42,174 nt of DNA. It comes from Halorubrum kocurii JCM 14978 (GTDB taxonomy: Archaea; Halobacteriota; Halobacteria; Halobacteriales; Haloferacaceae). Position 1 is the first letter of the stretch. Every line of letters begins with the position of its first letter. The position numbers were made by a program, and so were the translations under genes. The stretch is from positions 1 to 42,174 of the forward strand of contig NZ_AOJH01000083.1 in the NCBI RefSeq assembly GCF_000337355.1. Reading direction: 5' to 3'. Below the pieces are notes generated by a model that was not told where the DNA came from, did no database searches, and saw only the letters and a list, made by a program, of their open reading frames with translations. Below are positions 21,471-29,790 of the stretch, piece by piece.

Positions 21471-23969
21471 TCAGAAGAGGTAGAACAGCGGGAAGATGAA
21501 CACCCAGACGATGTCGACGAAGTGCCAGTAGAGGCCGAAGTACTCGATCGGCCGCTCGTCGTTCAGGTAGTGCCCCTGATACGTCCGGACGAACAGGAAG
21601 ATGGCGATAACGAGGCCGATGACCACGTGGATCCCGTGGAGACCGGTCGTCACGTAGTAGATCGACGCCTGAACGGGGTCGCCGTACGGGTTCTGCGCGA
21701 GGCGGACCCCCACCTCGAAGATCTCGTGGTGCCACTCCCACATCTTGATCGCCAGGAACGTGAACCCGAGCGCGATGGTCGCGCCGAGCGAGGCGAGCAC
21801 TCCCTGCCGGCTCTTCCGGTGGGCGAACACCAGCGCGAGGATCACGGTGAACGACGAGGTGATCAGCACGAACGTGTTGATGAGTCCCGGCAGCGACTCC
21901 GTCAGCGGCTCCCACGTCATCCAGCCGGCGTTGTACCGAACGAAGATGGCCGCGGAGAGGAACGCGCCGAAGACGATCACGTCCGACGCCAGGAAGAACC
22001 ACATTCCCAGCTTCACCTTCTCGACGCCCTCGAAGGGCCACCGCTCGGCGAACTCGCTGGGCGGGGCGTAGAAGTCTTCTAACCCCCACTTCACGCCGCT
22101 CCAGACCAACCCGACGAGGCCGACGACGACGAGTATCGGGTACACGGGGTTCGAGACCGTCATGGTCGTCGCCGCGAGCGACTCGCCGACAGCGAACGAC
22201 AGCGACTCGCTGAATCCGGAGAGGCCGAGCATCATGACACCGAGCGCCAGCGAGAGCGCGAACGGCCAGATGCTCGCGTGGCTCGGGTGTTTGTCCCAGT
22301 GCGGATACTTCGAGATGTGGTCCTCGTGGGTGTCACCGCCGTCCGTGGCGGCGTTGCCGTCGCCGTCGGCCTTGACCGCCGGGCCGCCGTCCGGCACGTA
22401 ATCTTTCACGAACTCGAGCTTGCCGGAGGCGTACGAGGGGCGGTTCGGCCAGTTCTCGAGCGGTGGGGGCGAGGAGACCGCCCACTCCGCGGTCCGCGAG
22501 TAGTCCCACGGGTTGTCCCCGGCGGGCTCGCCGGAGACGTAGGACTTCGCGAAGTTGTAGAACATGATGAAGAATGAGAATCCGAGGATGAACGCGCCGA
22601 TCGTCCCGAACTGGTGGAAGATCTGGAACTCGGGGTTGTACTCGAACACCCGGCGGGGGGTCTCCCAGCCGAGGAACATCGAGAAGTACACCATGTTGAA
22701 GCTGATGAAGAAGATGACGAAGTGGATTTTCCCGAGCAGCTCGTCGTACATCTTCCCGGTCACCTTCGGGAACCAGTAGTAGGCCCCGCCGAACAGCGCC
22801 GTCGCGCCCCCGAACATCACGTAGTGGAAGTGCGCGACCACCCAGTAGGTGCCGCGGAACTCGTAGTCGAGCACGATCGCGCCGAGGAACACCCCGGTGA
22901 TGCCGCCGAGGATGAACAGCAGCAGCGCCCCGAACGCGAAGAGGAACGGGGTCGTGAACTGGATGCGGCCCTTCATGAGCGTGTAGATAAGCGAGAACAC
23001 CAGCAGGTCGAAGGGTAGCGAGATGCCGATGGTGGTCGCCATCATCAGCGTCTTGATCTCCAGGTTGATCGTCGTCAGGAACATGTGGTGCATCCACACG
23101 AGGAACGACTGCACGGAGATCAGACAGATGGAGATGATCACCCACTTCCGGCCGACGAGGCGCCGCCCGGAGAACGTCTGGAACAGCTCCAACATCACGC
23201 CCAGCGCCGGGAAGAAGACGATGTACACCTCCGGATGGCCGAAGAACCAGAAGAGGTGGCCCCACAGCAGGGAGCCGCCCTCGGTCGCGGAGAAGTAGAC
23301 GCTCCCGAGCACGCGGTCGGACGCGAGGATGAGTCCGACGGCCAGCAGCGCCGCGAACGCGAACAGCATCATCCACGCCGTCGCGAGGATGGACCAGGTG
23401 AACATCGGCATGTCCATGATCCCCATCCCTTCGGCCCGCGAGTGGTGGATGGACGTGAGGAAGTTCACCGTCGACGCCGTGATGCCGATGGTGAACACCG
23501 CGACCGCGAGCACCGCCCCGGTCGACCCGATGCTCGGCGTGTACATCGGGATGTTGAGCGGAGCGTACATCGTCCACCCGGCGTCGAGGGTCCCGCCCTG
23601 GAAGAAGCTGATTCCCAGCAGGACGCCCGAGAAGAGGTACATCCAGTAGGACAGCGCGTTCAGGCGGGGGAACGCGAGGTCGTCGGCGCCGATCTGCAGC
23701 GGCACGAAGTAGTTCGCGAATCCGAACCCGAACGGTGAGAGGAACCAGAACACCATGATGAGCCCGTGCGCGGTGACGGCCTCGTTGTACGCCAGCCCGG
23801 AGAGGATCTGGCTCGTCGGGTCCCACAGCTGCAGGCGGATCAGCAGGGCGAGCACCCCGCCGAACAGCAGGAAGAACAGCGCGGTGATGGTGTACAGGAT
23901 CCCGATGTCCTTGTGATTCGTGGTGACGAACCAGCGCTTGACGGAGGTCGTCGGTGGTAGCTCGCTCAT
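21471..23969 (-). CDS. Fused cytochrome c oxidase subunits I and III
   Basis: An 832-residue fusion. Residues about 1-520 are haem-copper oxidase subunit I: TTNHKDIGILY at the start, the low-spin haem ligand in VTAHGLIMVFWF, the CuB/Tyr site GHPEVYIVFFP, the His pair in VWMHHMF and the haem ligands in VAHFHYVMFGG. A hydrophilic Asp/Gly linker (about 520-565) joins subunit III, which carries WFFLASDVIVFGAF, GLHGIHVVIGL and the end YWHFVDIVWVFIFPLF. The complex reduces oxygen and pumps protons in the membrane. The gene overlaps coxB by 4 nt. The electron donor may be the halocyanin at 16934. Confidence 0.95.
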   Translation of the reverse strand: MSELPPTTSVKRWFVTTNHKDIGILYTITALFFLLFGGVLALLIRLQLWDPTSQILSGLAYNEAVTAHGLIMVFWFLSPFGFGFANYFVPLQIGADDLAFPRLNALSYWMYLFSGVLLGISFFQGGTLDAGWTMYAPLNIPMYTPSIGSTGAVLAVAVFTIGITASTVNFLTSIHHSRAEGMGIMDMPMFTWSILATAWMMLFAFAALLAVGLILASDRVLGSVYFSATEGGSLLWGHLFWFFGHPEVYIVFFPALGVMLELFQTFSGRRLVGRKWVIISICLISVQSFLVWMHHMFLTTINLEIKTLMMATTIGISLPFDLLVFSLIYTLMKGRIQFTTPFLFAFGALLLFILGGITGVFLGAIVLDYEFRGTYWVVAHFHYVMFGGATALFGGAYYWFPKVTGKMYDELLGKIHFVIFFISFNMVYFSMFLGWETPRRVFEYNPEFQIFHQFGTIGAFILGFSFFIMFYNFAKSYVSGEPAGDNPWDYSRTAEWAVSSPPPLENWPNRPSYASGKLEFVKDYVPDGGPAVKADGDGNAATDGGDTHEDHISKYPHWDKHPSHASIWPFALSLALGVMMLGLSGFSESLSFAVGESLAATTMTVSNPVYPILVVVGLVGLVWSGVKWGLEDFYAPPSEFAERWPFEGVEKVKLGMWFFLASDVIVFGAFLSAAIFVRYNAGWMTWEPLTESLPGLINTFVLITSSFTVILALVFAHRKSRQGVLASLGATIALGFTFLAIKMWEWHHEIFEVGVRLAQNPYGDPVQASIYYVTTGLHGIHVVIGLVIAIFLFVRTYQGHYLNDERPIEYFGLYWHFVDIVWVFIFPLFYLF

Positions 23970-24733
23970 GCGGTCACACCCCCGTACGCAGCGCCGTTAA
24001 CGTTTGCGGCGCCCTCGACGTTGGACTCGTTACCGGTCCCCTCGTACCACTCCTCCCACTCGTCTTCGGGGATGACGGTGATCTGGCCCCCCATCGCGGA
24101 GTGGCCGGGGCCGCAGAGCTCGAAGCACTCGACCGTGTACGTCGCCTCGCCGCCCTGCGCTTGGACCTCTTCGGAACTCACGGAGAACCAGTTGGTGTTA
24201 GTGTCTCCGGGGATGGCGTCGGACTTTATCCGTAACTCCGACGAGCCGAAGTTGTGCCACACGTCCCGTGAGGTCACCGTGATGTCGATCCGCGTGTCGG
24301 CGGGAACGATCATCTCACCGGTCTCGCTGTGGCCGTTCGGGTACTCGTAATCCCAGCCGTACTGGTACCCCTCGACCGTTATTTCGATGTTGTCATCGTT
24401 GGCGTCCGGCCCATCCTCGACGTAGAGGAGGATCCCGTACGCGTACACGACGAGGCTGATGACAACGATCGCGCTCAACCCGAACGACAGGAAGAGCTTC
24501 TTCGCTTTCGGACCGCCCTGTCCCGTCGGGAGCTCTCCGACCTCCGGCGCGTCGAAGTCCTCTTTCGGCTCGCTGCCGTCGTCGCGGTACTTGTACACGT
24601 TCCACAACGTGTACGCGACGACGATGGTGCCGACGAGGGTGCCTAACGCGAGGAAGACGAAGAAAATCTCGTCGAAGACCTCCGCCTGCGCGCGCCAGTC
24701 GCTCCCCTGTTGCAGGATAAGTGAATCTATCAT
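23966..24733 (-). CDS. coxB: Cytochrome c oxidase subunit II
   Basis: A 255-residue subunit II with two membrane helices (about 21-45 and 88-110) and an outward cupredoxin domain. The binuclear CuA site is intact: an upstream His in SRDVWHNFGS and the cluster CFELCGPGHSAMGG, with two Cys, a His and a Met in C-x3-C-x3-H-x2-M spacing. It receives electrons from a soluble or anchored donor and passes them to subunit I. Four nucleotides overlap the start of the I+III gene (ATGA type), so the two are translationally coupled. Upstream, AGTTAACTT (about 24772-24780) is a possible TATA region with a leader of roughly 15 nt. Confidence 0.95.
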   Translation of the reverse strand: MIDSLILQQGSDWRAQAEVFDEIFFVFLALGTLVGTIVVAYTLWNVYKYRDDGSEPKEDFDAPEVGELPTGQGGPKAKKLFLSFGLSAIVVISLVVYAYGILLYVEDGPDANDDNIEITVEGYQYGWDYEYPNGHSETGEMIVPADTRIDITVTSRDVWHNFGSSELRIKSDAIPGDTNTNWFSVSSEEVQAQGGEATYTVECFELCGPGHSAMGGQITVIPEDEWEEWYEGTGNESNVEGAANVNGAAYGGVTA

Positions 24734-24933
24734 GTTCGTCTCACTGCTCTTGTACCCTCCTTAGCGAAGGCGAAGTTAACTCTTGTGTAGCCAAGCGGGA
24801 CGCGCCCCTTCTCGGGGTCCGGACGGTGTGTTTCTCGGCGGCCGGATCCCTTTGTAGACGGAGTCACGACGGAGCGCCACGGCGGGGTGCGGCGGCGTCG
24901 GTCCCCGGCGCGTACGAACGATTCGGCGTCGAT

Positions 24934-24974
24934 CGCCGGAACATACGAAGCGGTGAACGCCGGAACATACGAAG
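24934..24974. repeat. Two 17-bp direct repeats, period 24
   Basis: Identical copies of a 17-mer starting CGCCGGAACATACG lie at 24934-24950 and 24958-24974 in the intergenic region between coxB and the next membrane-protein gene. They sit about 44-84 nt before the ATG at 25018 and just upstream of a TATA-like CTATTTG (24976-24982), a position suited to an activator. Confidence 0.75.
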
Positions 24975-25017
24975 GCTATTTGTACGCGGGAACGGACCAG
25001 CTAACAACGAACTCACC

Positions 25018-25470
25018 ATGGTCTCACTCACGCTCTTGAGCACGGCACTGATGGGGCTGCTCGTCGTGGCCACCTTCGTCGCCGTCGCGCGGATCGGCGC
25101 GAAGCGCACCGCTCCCGGTGCCGGATCGGTCAGCAGGTACGACGCGATAACCGGGACGCTCAGCGACGTCGCCCGGAAGCCGGTCGTCTGGGCCGTGGCC
25201 TTCATCGCCGTCACGGTCGGTATCGGCGCGGTCGCGCTCCTCGCGGTCGGCAACTTCGGAGTGTCTGAGGCGCTCGCCGGAACGCTTCTCACCGCCGTGT
25301 ACGCCGTCGTCGGGCTCCTGCTGACGGGCTTCGTCTTCCTCGGTGCCTACTTCGGCGCTCGCGGCCGCGGTCTCGGTAACGCACACGGCGTCGCGGCCGG
25401 CTCGTTCGCGTCGGGACTCGTGTTCCTCGTCCTCATCGTGACCGAGCTGCTCATCGGCGTCATCGGGTAG
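25018..25470 (+). CDS. Conserved haloarchaeal membrane protein (four helices)
   Basis: A 150-residue protein with hydrophobic segments at about 3-24, 58-81, 85-112 and 126-150, small loops and no recognisable cofactor motif. The loop VSRYDAITGTLSDVARKPVVW lies between helices one and two. It is divergent from the oxidase operon, but nothing in the sequence links it to oxidase assembly. The ATG at 25018 is preferred: the repeats and TATA-like element lie just upstream and earlier codons are not protein-like. Confidence 0.75.
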   Translation: MVSLTLLSTALMGLLVVATFVAVARIGAKRTAPGAGSVSRYDAITGTLSDVARKPVVWAVAFIAVTVGIGAVALLAVGNFGVSEALAGTLLTAVYAVVGLLLTGFVFLGAYFGARGRGLGNAHGVAAGSFASGLVFLVLIVTELLIGVIG

Positions 25471-25614
25471 CCGCGGTCGGACGGGCGGACGGCTTTTGCA
25501 ACCCCTCTCCAAACTGAAACCCTCTCCGAATTCGTTGCCGGACGCATCACCGGTTTCCGGACCGCCTCGGCGTTAAAAAGACGAGTCGCGGTTCTCCCTT
25601 CGCTCTCGATCCGA

Positions 25615-25815
25615 TCAGGCGACGGCGACGCCGTTCCGGGCGAGGTAGTCGCTCGCGGCCTTGATCTCGACGGGGCTCCCGATGATCCGGTAGTGGTCGT
25701 CGGTCTCGACCACCGTCACGGTGAACCGCTCGCAGACGCCGTCTCGCAGCCCGTCGAGCGCGCACCGCGGGAGGACGATCTGCGTGCTGTCACGGAGGCT
25801 CGACGGATCGGGCAT
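25615..25815 (-). CDS. Short conserved haloarchaeal protein (VNG_1110C-like)
   Basis: A 66-residue protein, MPDPSSLRDSTQIVLPRCAL start, with an alternating strand-helix-strand pattern (ERFTVTVVETDDHYRIIGSP) and the helix VEIKAASDYLARNG at the end. It resembles a short haloarchaeal family that I recall as VNG_1110C; that label is from memory and not verified. KH-like or ferredoxin-like folding is possible at this size. There is a cysteine at C18 and another at C28, both in the N-terminal half. It stands alone between two plus-strand genes. Confidence 0.68.
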   Translation of the reverse strand: MPDPSSLRDSTQIVLPRCALDGLRDGVCERFTVTVVETDDHYRIIGSPVEIKAASDYLARNGVAVA

Positions 25816-25907
25816 TCGACGGGTCTACAATCGCGGTAAGCCGGTATAATCGTGTCGAAAGATTGCCGAATCGGGGCGGCGCTCGCCCGCGTCGCCACCG
25901 ACGGACC

Positions 25908-25975
25908 GCGCTCCGAATCGCCGGCTGACTGCTTTTCGACTTGTCGGCCGGACGCGCTCCGCATCGCCGGCTGAC
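25908..25975. repeat. Pair of 22-bp direct repeats
   Basis: GCGCTCCGAATCGCCGGCTG-like 22-mers at 25908-25929 and 25954-25975 differ at one base and have a period of 46; a third partial start (GCGCTCCG) follows at 25977. They lie between the VNG_1110C-like and DRG genes, with no ORF of their own that I would support. Confidence 0.75.
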
Positions 25976-26068
25976 CGCGCTCCGCTCCGCAGGAACGGCC
26001 GCCGGACGCGGATGGCGGAACGGCGGACCACGGAACGGGCGAGGCGCCCGCGAGGCGGAAGGAACACC

Positions 26069-26077
26069 TTTAACGAG
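26069..26077 (+). promoter_or_regulatory. TATA box of the DRG gene
   Basis: CCTTTAACG is centred about 27 nt upstream of the ATG at 26100, a spacing that fits leaderless transcription and helps settle the start codon. Confidence 0.55.
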
Positions 26078-26099
26078 TCGAGCGGCCGACTGTACGCCA

Positions 26100-27209
26100 A
26101 TGGGACTGGAGGACGAGATAGAGGACCTCCGCGAGGAGATCGCCAACACGCCCTACAACAAGGCCACCGAGGCCCACATCGGGCGTTTAAAGGCGAAGCT
26201 CGCGGAGAAGAAGGAGAAACTGGAGAACCAGTCCTCCGCCGGCGGCGGCCACGGGTACGCCGTCGAGAAGCACGGGGACGCCACCGTCGCCCTCGTCGGA
26301 TTCCCGAGCGTGGGGAAGTCGACCCTCATCAACGCCCTCACCAACGCCGACAGCGAGGTCGGCTCCTACGAGTTCACCACTCTCGACGTCAACCCCGGCA
26401 TGCTGCAGTACCGCGGTGCGAACATCCAGATCCTCGACGTGCCGGGGCTGATCGAGGGCGCCGCGGGCGGGCGCGGGGGCGGGAAGGAGGTGCTCTCCGT
26501 GGTCCGGACCGCAGACCTGGTCGTGTTCATGCTCTCCGTGTTCGAGATCGAGCAGTACGACCGCCTCCGCGAGGAGCTGTACAACACCAACATCCGCCTC
26601 GACACGGAACCGCCGAACATCAACATCCGGAAGACCCACAAGGACGGGATCGGGGTGACGATGAGCGACGACGTGAGCCTCGCCGAGGACACCGTCAAGC
26701 AGGTCCTCCGGGAGTACGGCTACGTCAACGCCAAGGTGACGATCCCCCACGACCTCACGATCGACGAGCTGGTCGACGCCGTGATGGACAACCGCGAGTA
26801 CCTCCCCTCGATGGTGTCTGTGAACAAGGCGGACCTCATCGATAAGAGCTACCTCCCGACGGTGAAAGAGGAGCTCCGCGAGCGCGACCTCGACCCGGAC
26901 GACGTGCTCTTCATCTCCGCCGAGAAGGAGCTCGGGCTCGACGGCCTGAAAGAGCGGCTCTGGGAGGAACTGGGGCTCATCCGCATCTACATGGACAAGC
27001 CCGGGCGCGGCGTCGACTACGAGGAGCCGCTGGTGCTCTTCGAGGGCGACACCGTCGGCGACGCCTGCACGAAGATCGGCGGCGAGTTCGACGAGCGGTT
27101 CAAGTTCGCGCGGGTGTCCGGCCCCAGCGCGAAACACGACGACCAGCAGGTCGGGAAGGGCCACGAGCTGGCCGACGAGGACGTGCTCCGGATCGTCGCC
27201 CGGAAGTAA
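26100..27209 (+). CDS. DRG-family GTP-binding protein
   Basis: A 369-residue developmentally-regulated-GTP-binding (DRG) protein of the Obg superfamily. An N-terminal coiled helix region (1-45, IGRLKAKLAEKKEKLE) precedes the G domain: G1 GFPSVGKST at 67-75, G2 around SYEFTTLDV, G3 DVPGLIEGAAGG, G4 NKAD near 246-249. The C-terminal TGS domain (about 290-369) includes PGRGVDYEEPLVLFEGDTV. DRG proteins bind ribosomes and assist translation; partner proteins (Dfrp-type) were not seen here. The ATG at 26100 gives MGLEDEIEDL, the common family start, with a TATA box close upstream. Confidence 0.94.
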   Translation: MGLEDEIEDLREEIANTPYNKATEAHIGRLKAKLAEKKEKLENQSSAGGGHGYAVEKHGDATVALVGFPSVGKSTLINALTNADSEVGSYEFTTLDVNPGMLQYRGANIQILDVPGLIEGAAGGRGGGKEVLSVVRTADLVVFMLSVFEIEQYDRLREELYNTNIRLDTEPPNINIRKTHKDGIGVTMSDDVSLAEDTVKQVLREYGYVNAKVTIPHDLTIDELVDAVMDNREYLPSMVSVNKADLIDKSYLPTVKEELRERDLDPDDVLFISAEKELGLDGLKERLWEELGLIRIYMDKPGRGVDYEEPLVLFEGDTVGDACTKIGGEFDERFKFARVSGPSAKHDDQQVGKGHELADEDVLRIVARK

Positions 27210-27268
27210 TCGGTTGCTGTACGCGGTGCGTGGAGGGGGCGGGCTAGCGGTCTTGCGCTTCTCGGAGA

Positions 27269-27560
27269 ATGCTTATAAATGGGTAACGATGGATCGATGA
27301 CGAACACCGCCAAAGCCCCAGTCGCGAGGACTCGCGCGGCCTGCTGCGCTCCTCGCTCAGTCGCTGGCGCTCCTTCGCTGCGGTGCTTGTTGCGCCGTGC
27401 TTCGTCCACGCGACTGCCCCTTTGAGTCCCACCCCGCACCGCTCCGCACAGCACCTCACGCCTCCCCAGCCTCGTCGCTCGCCAGAGGCGAGCGACTCCC
27501 TCGCGCGTGCTGACTCGCGCCCTGCGGGCGCTCGCAGGCACGCGCCACTGCGACAGCCTC
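27269..27560 (+). repeat. Dispersed GC-rich non-coding repeat, copy A
   Basis: The 440-nt gap between the two GTPase genes holds no credible gene. It starts with an AT box (GCTTATAAATG, 27270-27280), then a long GC-rich block with many short inverted repeats. A 52-nt core (27448-27499) matches 33420-33471 at all but five positions. The first part (GAACACCGCCAAAGCCCC) also has a weaker match in copy B. I associate such blocks with repeats scattered through Halorubrum genomes (memory, unverified). Boundaries are approximate. Confidence 0.7.
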
Positions 27561-27649
27561 GGTTGCTCTTCCGCTCTCCCCGCCCGGATCGCGCAGGCGT
27601 CACCGCGGCCGACCGAAAGGCGCTTTTCGCGGGGCCGCGACCGTCGGGT

Positions 27650-28837
27650 ATGCTCACGGTCGCGCTGGCGGGCAAGCCGAACGCCGGCAAGTCCACCTTT
27701 TATACCGCCGCCACGATGGCCGACGTCGACGTGGCGAACTACCCGTTCACGACGATCGACGCCAACCGCGGCGTGACGCACGTCCGCACGGAGTGCCCCT
27801 GCCTCGACCGCGAGGAGCGCTGCGGCGACGAGAACTGCCGCGACGGGAAGCGGTACGTCCCCGTCGAGCTCCTCGACGTGGCCGGGCTCGTGCCGGGCGC
27901 TCACGAGGGCAAGGGCCTCGGGAACCAGTTCCTCGACGAGCTGACGAACGCGGACGTGGTGTGCAACGTCGTCGACGCCTCCGGCGCGACGAACGCGGAG
28001 GGCGAGCCCGTCGAGGTGGGCGCGCACGACCCCCTCGACGACGTGGACTTCGTCGAGGAGGAGATGGACCTCTGGCTGGCGGGGATCGTCGACCGCAACT
28101 GGGAGGGCGTCGAGCGGCAGTCGCGGTCGCCCGACTTCGACCTGGAGGCCGCCGTCACCGACCTGCTGACGGGCTTCGGCGCGACCGAACACGACGTGAC
28201 GGCGGTCCTCCGCGAACTGGAGTACCCCGACGACCCGAAGGCGTGGTCCGACGACGACCGCGAGGACCTCGCGCGGGCTATCCGGCGCCGGACCAAACCG
28301 ATCGTCGTCGTCGCCAACAAGGTCGACGCCGCGCCGGAGGGGGCCGTCGACAGGCTCCGCGAGGGGACTGACAAGCCGGTGGTCCCGGCCACGGCGGACG
28401 GGGAGCTCGCGCTGCGCCGCGCCGCGGAGGCGGGCGTCGTGGACTACGACCCGGGCGACGAGGGGTTCGACGTGGTCGGAGAGGTCTCGGAGGGCCAACG
28501 GAAGGGGCTGGAGGCGATCCGCGGCGCGATGGCCGAGCACGGCGGAACCGGGGTCCAGACCGCGCTGAACACGGCGGTGTACGACCTGCTCGACCGGATC
28601 ACCGTCTACCCCGTGCAGGACGCCTCGAAGTGGACGGACGGGACCGGGAACGTCCTCCCGGACGCGTTCCTGCTCCCGTCCGGTTCGACGCCCCCCGATA
28701 TGGCCTACGCGGTCCACACCGACATCGGCGAGGGGTACCTCCACGCCGTCGACGCGCGCTCGTCGCGTCGGATCGGCGAGGCCCACGAGCTCTCGGAGGG
28801 CGACGTGGTGAAGATCGTCTCGACTGCGGGGCCGTGA
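27650..28837 (+). CDS. Archaeal YchF/Ygr210-type GTP/ATP-binding protein
   Basis: A 395-residue Obg-superfamily P-loop protein of the Ygr210/YchF branch. The Walker A AGKPNAGKST is at 7-16, a four-Cys cluster CPCLDREERCGDENC at 48-62 is an extra metal-binding-like insert, G3 is DVAGLVPGAHEGKG and G4 is NKVD. A TGS-like domain closes the protein (DAFLLPSGSTPPDMAYAVHT, then EAHELSEGDVVKIV). Members may bind ribosomes and respond to stress; nucleotide preference is not obvious because the usual NKxD is present. The ATG at 27650 starts MLTVALAGKPN. It is the second Obg-family gene in a row after DRG. Confidence 0.9.
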   Translation: MLTVALAGKPNAGKSTFYTAATMADVDVANYPFTTIDANRGVTHVRTECPCLDREERCGDENCRDGKRYVPVELLDVAGLVPGAHEGKGLGNQFLDELTNADVVCNVVDASGATNAEGEPVEVGAHDPLDDVDFVEEEMDLWLAGIVDRNWEGVERQSRSPDFDLEAAVTDLLTGFGATEHDVTAVLRELEYPDDPKAWSDDDREDLARAIRRRTKPIVVVANKVDAAPEGAVDRLREGTDKPVVPATADGELALRRAAEAGVVDYDPGDEGFDVVGEVSEGQRKGLEAIRGAMAEHGGTGVQTALNTAVYDLLDRITVYPVQDASKWTDGTGNVLPDAFLLPSGSTPPDMAYAVHTDIGEGYLHAVDARSSRRIGEAHELSEGDVVKIVSTAGP

Positions 28838-28919
28838 CGGGACGGACTGAATCCGAGGCGAGGACGGGCGGCGAGCGCGACCGACAGGCACATGCGGATC
28901 GCCCGAGAGGGGCCGGTAG

Positions 28920-29750
28920 ATGCTCGGGCTGGAACACGACTTCCGGATCGTCGACACCCGCGCGACGCTCGACCCCGACGAGTCGTCCGTCGCGACCCAC
29001 GGACGGGACATCTCCCCCGAGCGGCTGGAACGCGAGATGCTGCAGGCCGGCGTCGTCCGCGCGGTTGCAAGCCCGGGTCGGCGCGCCTCGGGACGGAGCT
29101 ACCTCCGCGCGAACAACGCGGTCGCGCGGCTCTCGATCGACCGCCCGTTCGTCGCGTTCGCCCGACTCAACGGTCCCCGCGATCCCGGGACCGGTCCCCT
29201 CTCCGCAGTGAAGAACCTCCGCGCCGAGCGCGAGGACCACCACGCCCGCCCCGACGACGTCGAGCAGTACTCCTACGACGACCGGTTCCACGGGTTCACG
29301 CTCGTGCCGCACGCCGACGGGCTCCCGAACGAGGACGTGCTCGCGCGACTGGAGAGCGCGGACCTCCCCGTTATCGTCCACGCCGGGAAGCGGTTCCCGC
29401 CCGAGGCGGTCGAGCGCGAGCTGCTCGGCTACGACGTCCCGATCGTGCTCGCCAGCTTCGGGGGCTACCCCCTCGACGCCGACCTGATGAACGAGACGCT
29501 CGACCTGCTGGACGAGTACGACCGGCTGTACGTCGAGACGAGCGCCGTGCGGTACCGCGAGGTACTCGAACGCGGCGTCCTCGAACACCCCGACCGCGTC
29601 CTCTTCGGCTCCGGCGCCCCCGACGTGCACCCGAACGTCGGCGTGATGGAGGTGCTCACCCTCGACGTCTCCGAGGACCTGATGCGCCGCGTGCTCGCGA
29701 AGAACCCCGCCCGGCTGATCCCCGGGCTCGCCGAGGGCGCCGACGTCTGA
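28920..29750 (+). CDS. Amidohydrolase-like protein lacking the HxH motif
   Basis: A 276-residue TIM-barrel-like protein related to TatD/amidohydrolase-2 enzymes. The N-terminal strand reads FRIVDTRATLDPDE where active members have DxHxH, so two metal ligands are missing. Other barrel features remain: LPVIVHAGKRFPPEA (His), VLASFGGYPLDADL, YVETSAVRY, and the late GSGAPDVHPNVG that replaces GSDxP. Either it uses a different metal arrangement or is a non-catalytic barrel. DUF371 and the YchF-like gene are its neighbours on the same strand (82 nt from the latter). Start: ATG at 28920. Confidence 0.78.
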   Translation: MLGLEHDFRIVDTRATLDPDESSVATHGRDISPERLEREMLQAGVVRAVASPGRRASGRSYLRANNAVARLSIDRPFVAFARLNGPRDPGTGPLSAVKNLRAEREDHHARPDDVEQYSYDDRFHGFTLVPHADGLPNEDVLARLESADLPVIVHAGKRFPPEAVERELLGYDVPIVLASFGGYPLDADLMNETLDLLDEYDRLYVETSAVRYREVLERGVLEHPDRVLFGSGAPDVHPNVGVMEVLTLDVSEDLMRRVLAKNPARLIPGLAEGADV

Positions 29751-29790
29751 AGCGACGGGCACTTGTCGCCCCGACGCGGACCGAACTGGC

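Noticed and set aside
22333-23826. 497-codon minus-strand frame in another phase of the oxidase I+III gene
   Set aside because: It is Arg/Pro/His-rich with no domain, and overlaps a gene with complete haem and copper motifs in a different frame.
27383-27649. N-terminal extension of the YchF-like gene through the repeat
   Set aside because: The extension encodes low-complexity Arg/Pro/Ser sequence from the repeat; the G1 motif needs only the ATG at 27650.
27017-29011. 664-codon minus-strand frame across the DRG end, repeat A and the YchF-like gene
   Set aside because: It is antisense to two genes with full GTPase motifs; the middle part is the dispersed repeat.
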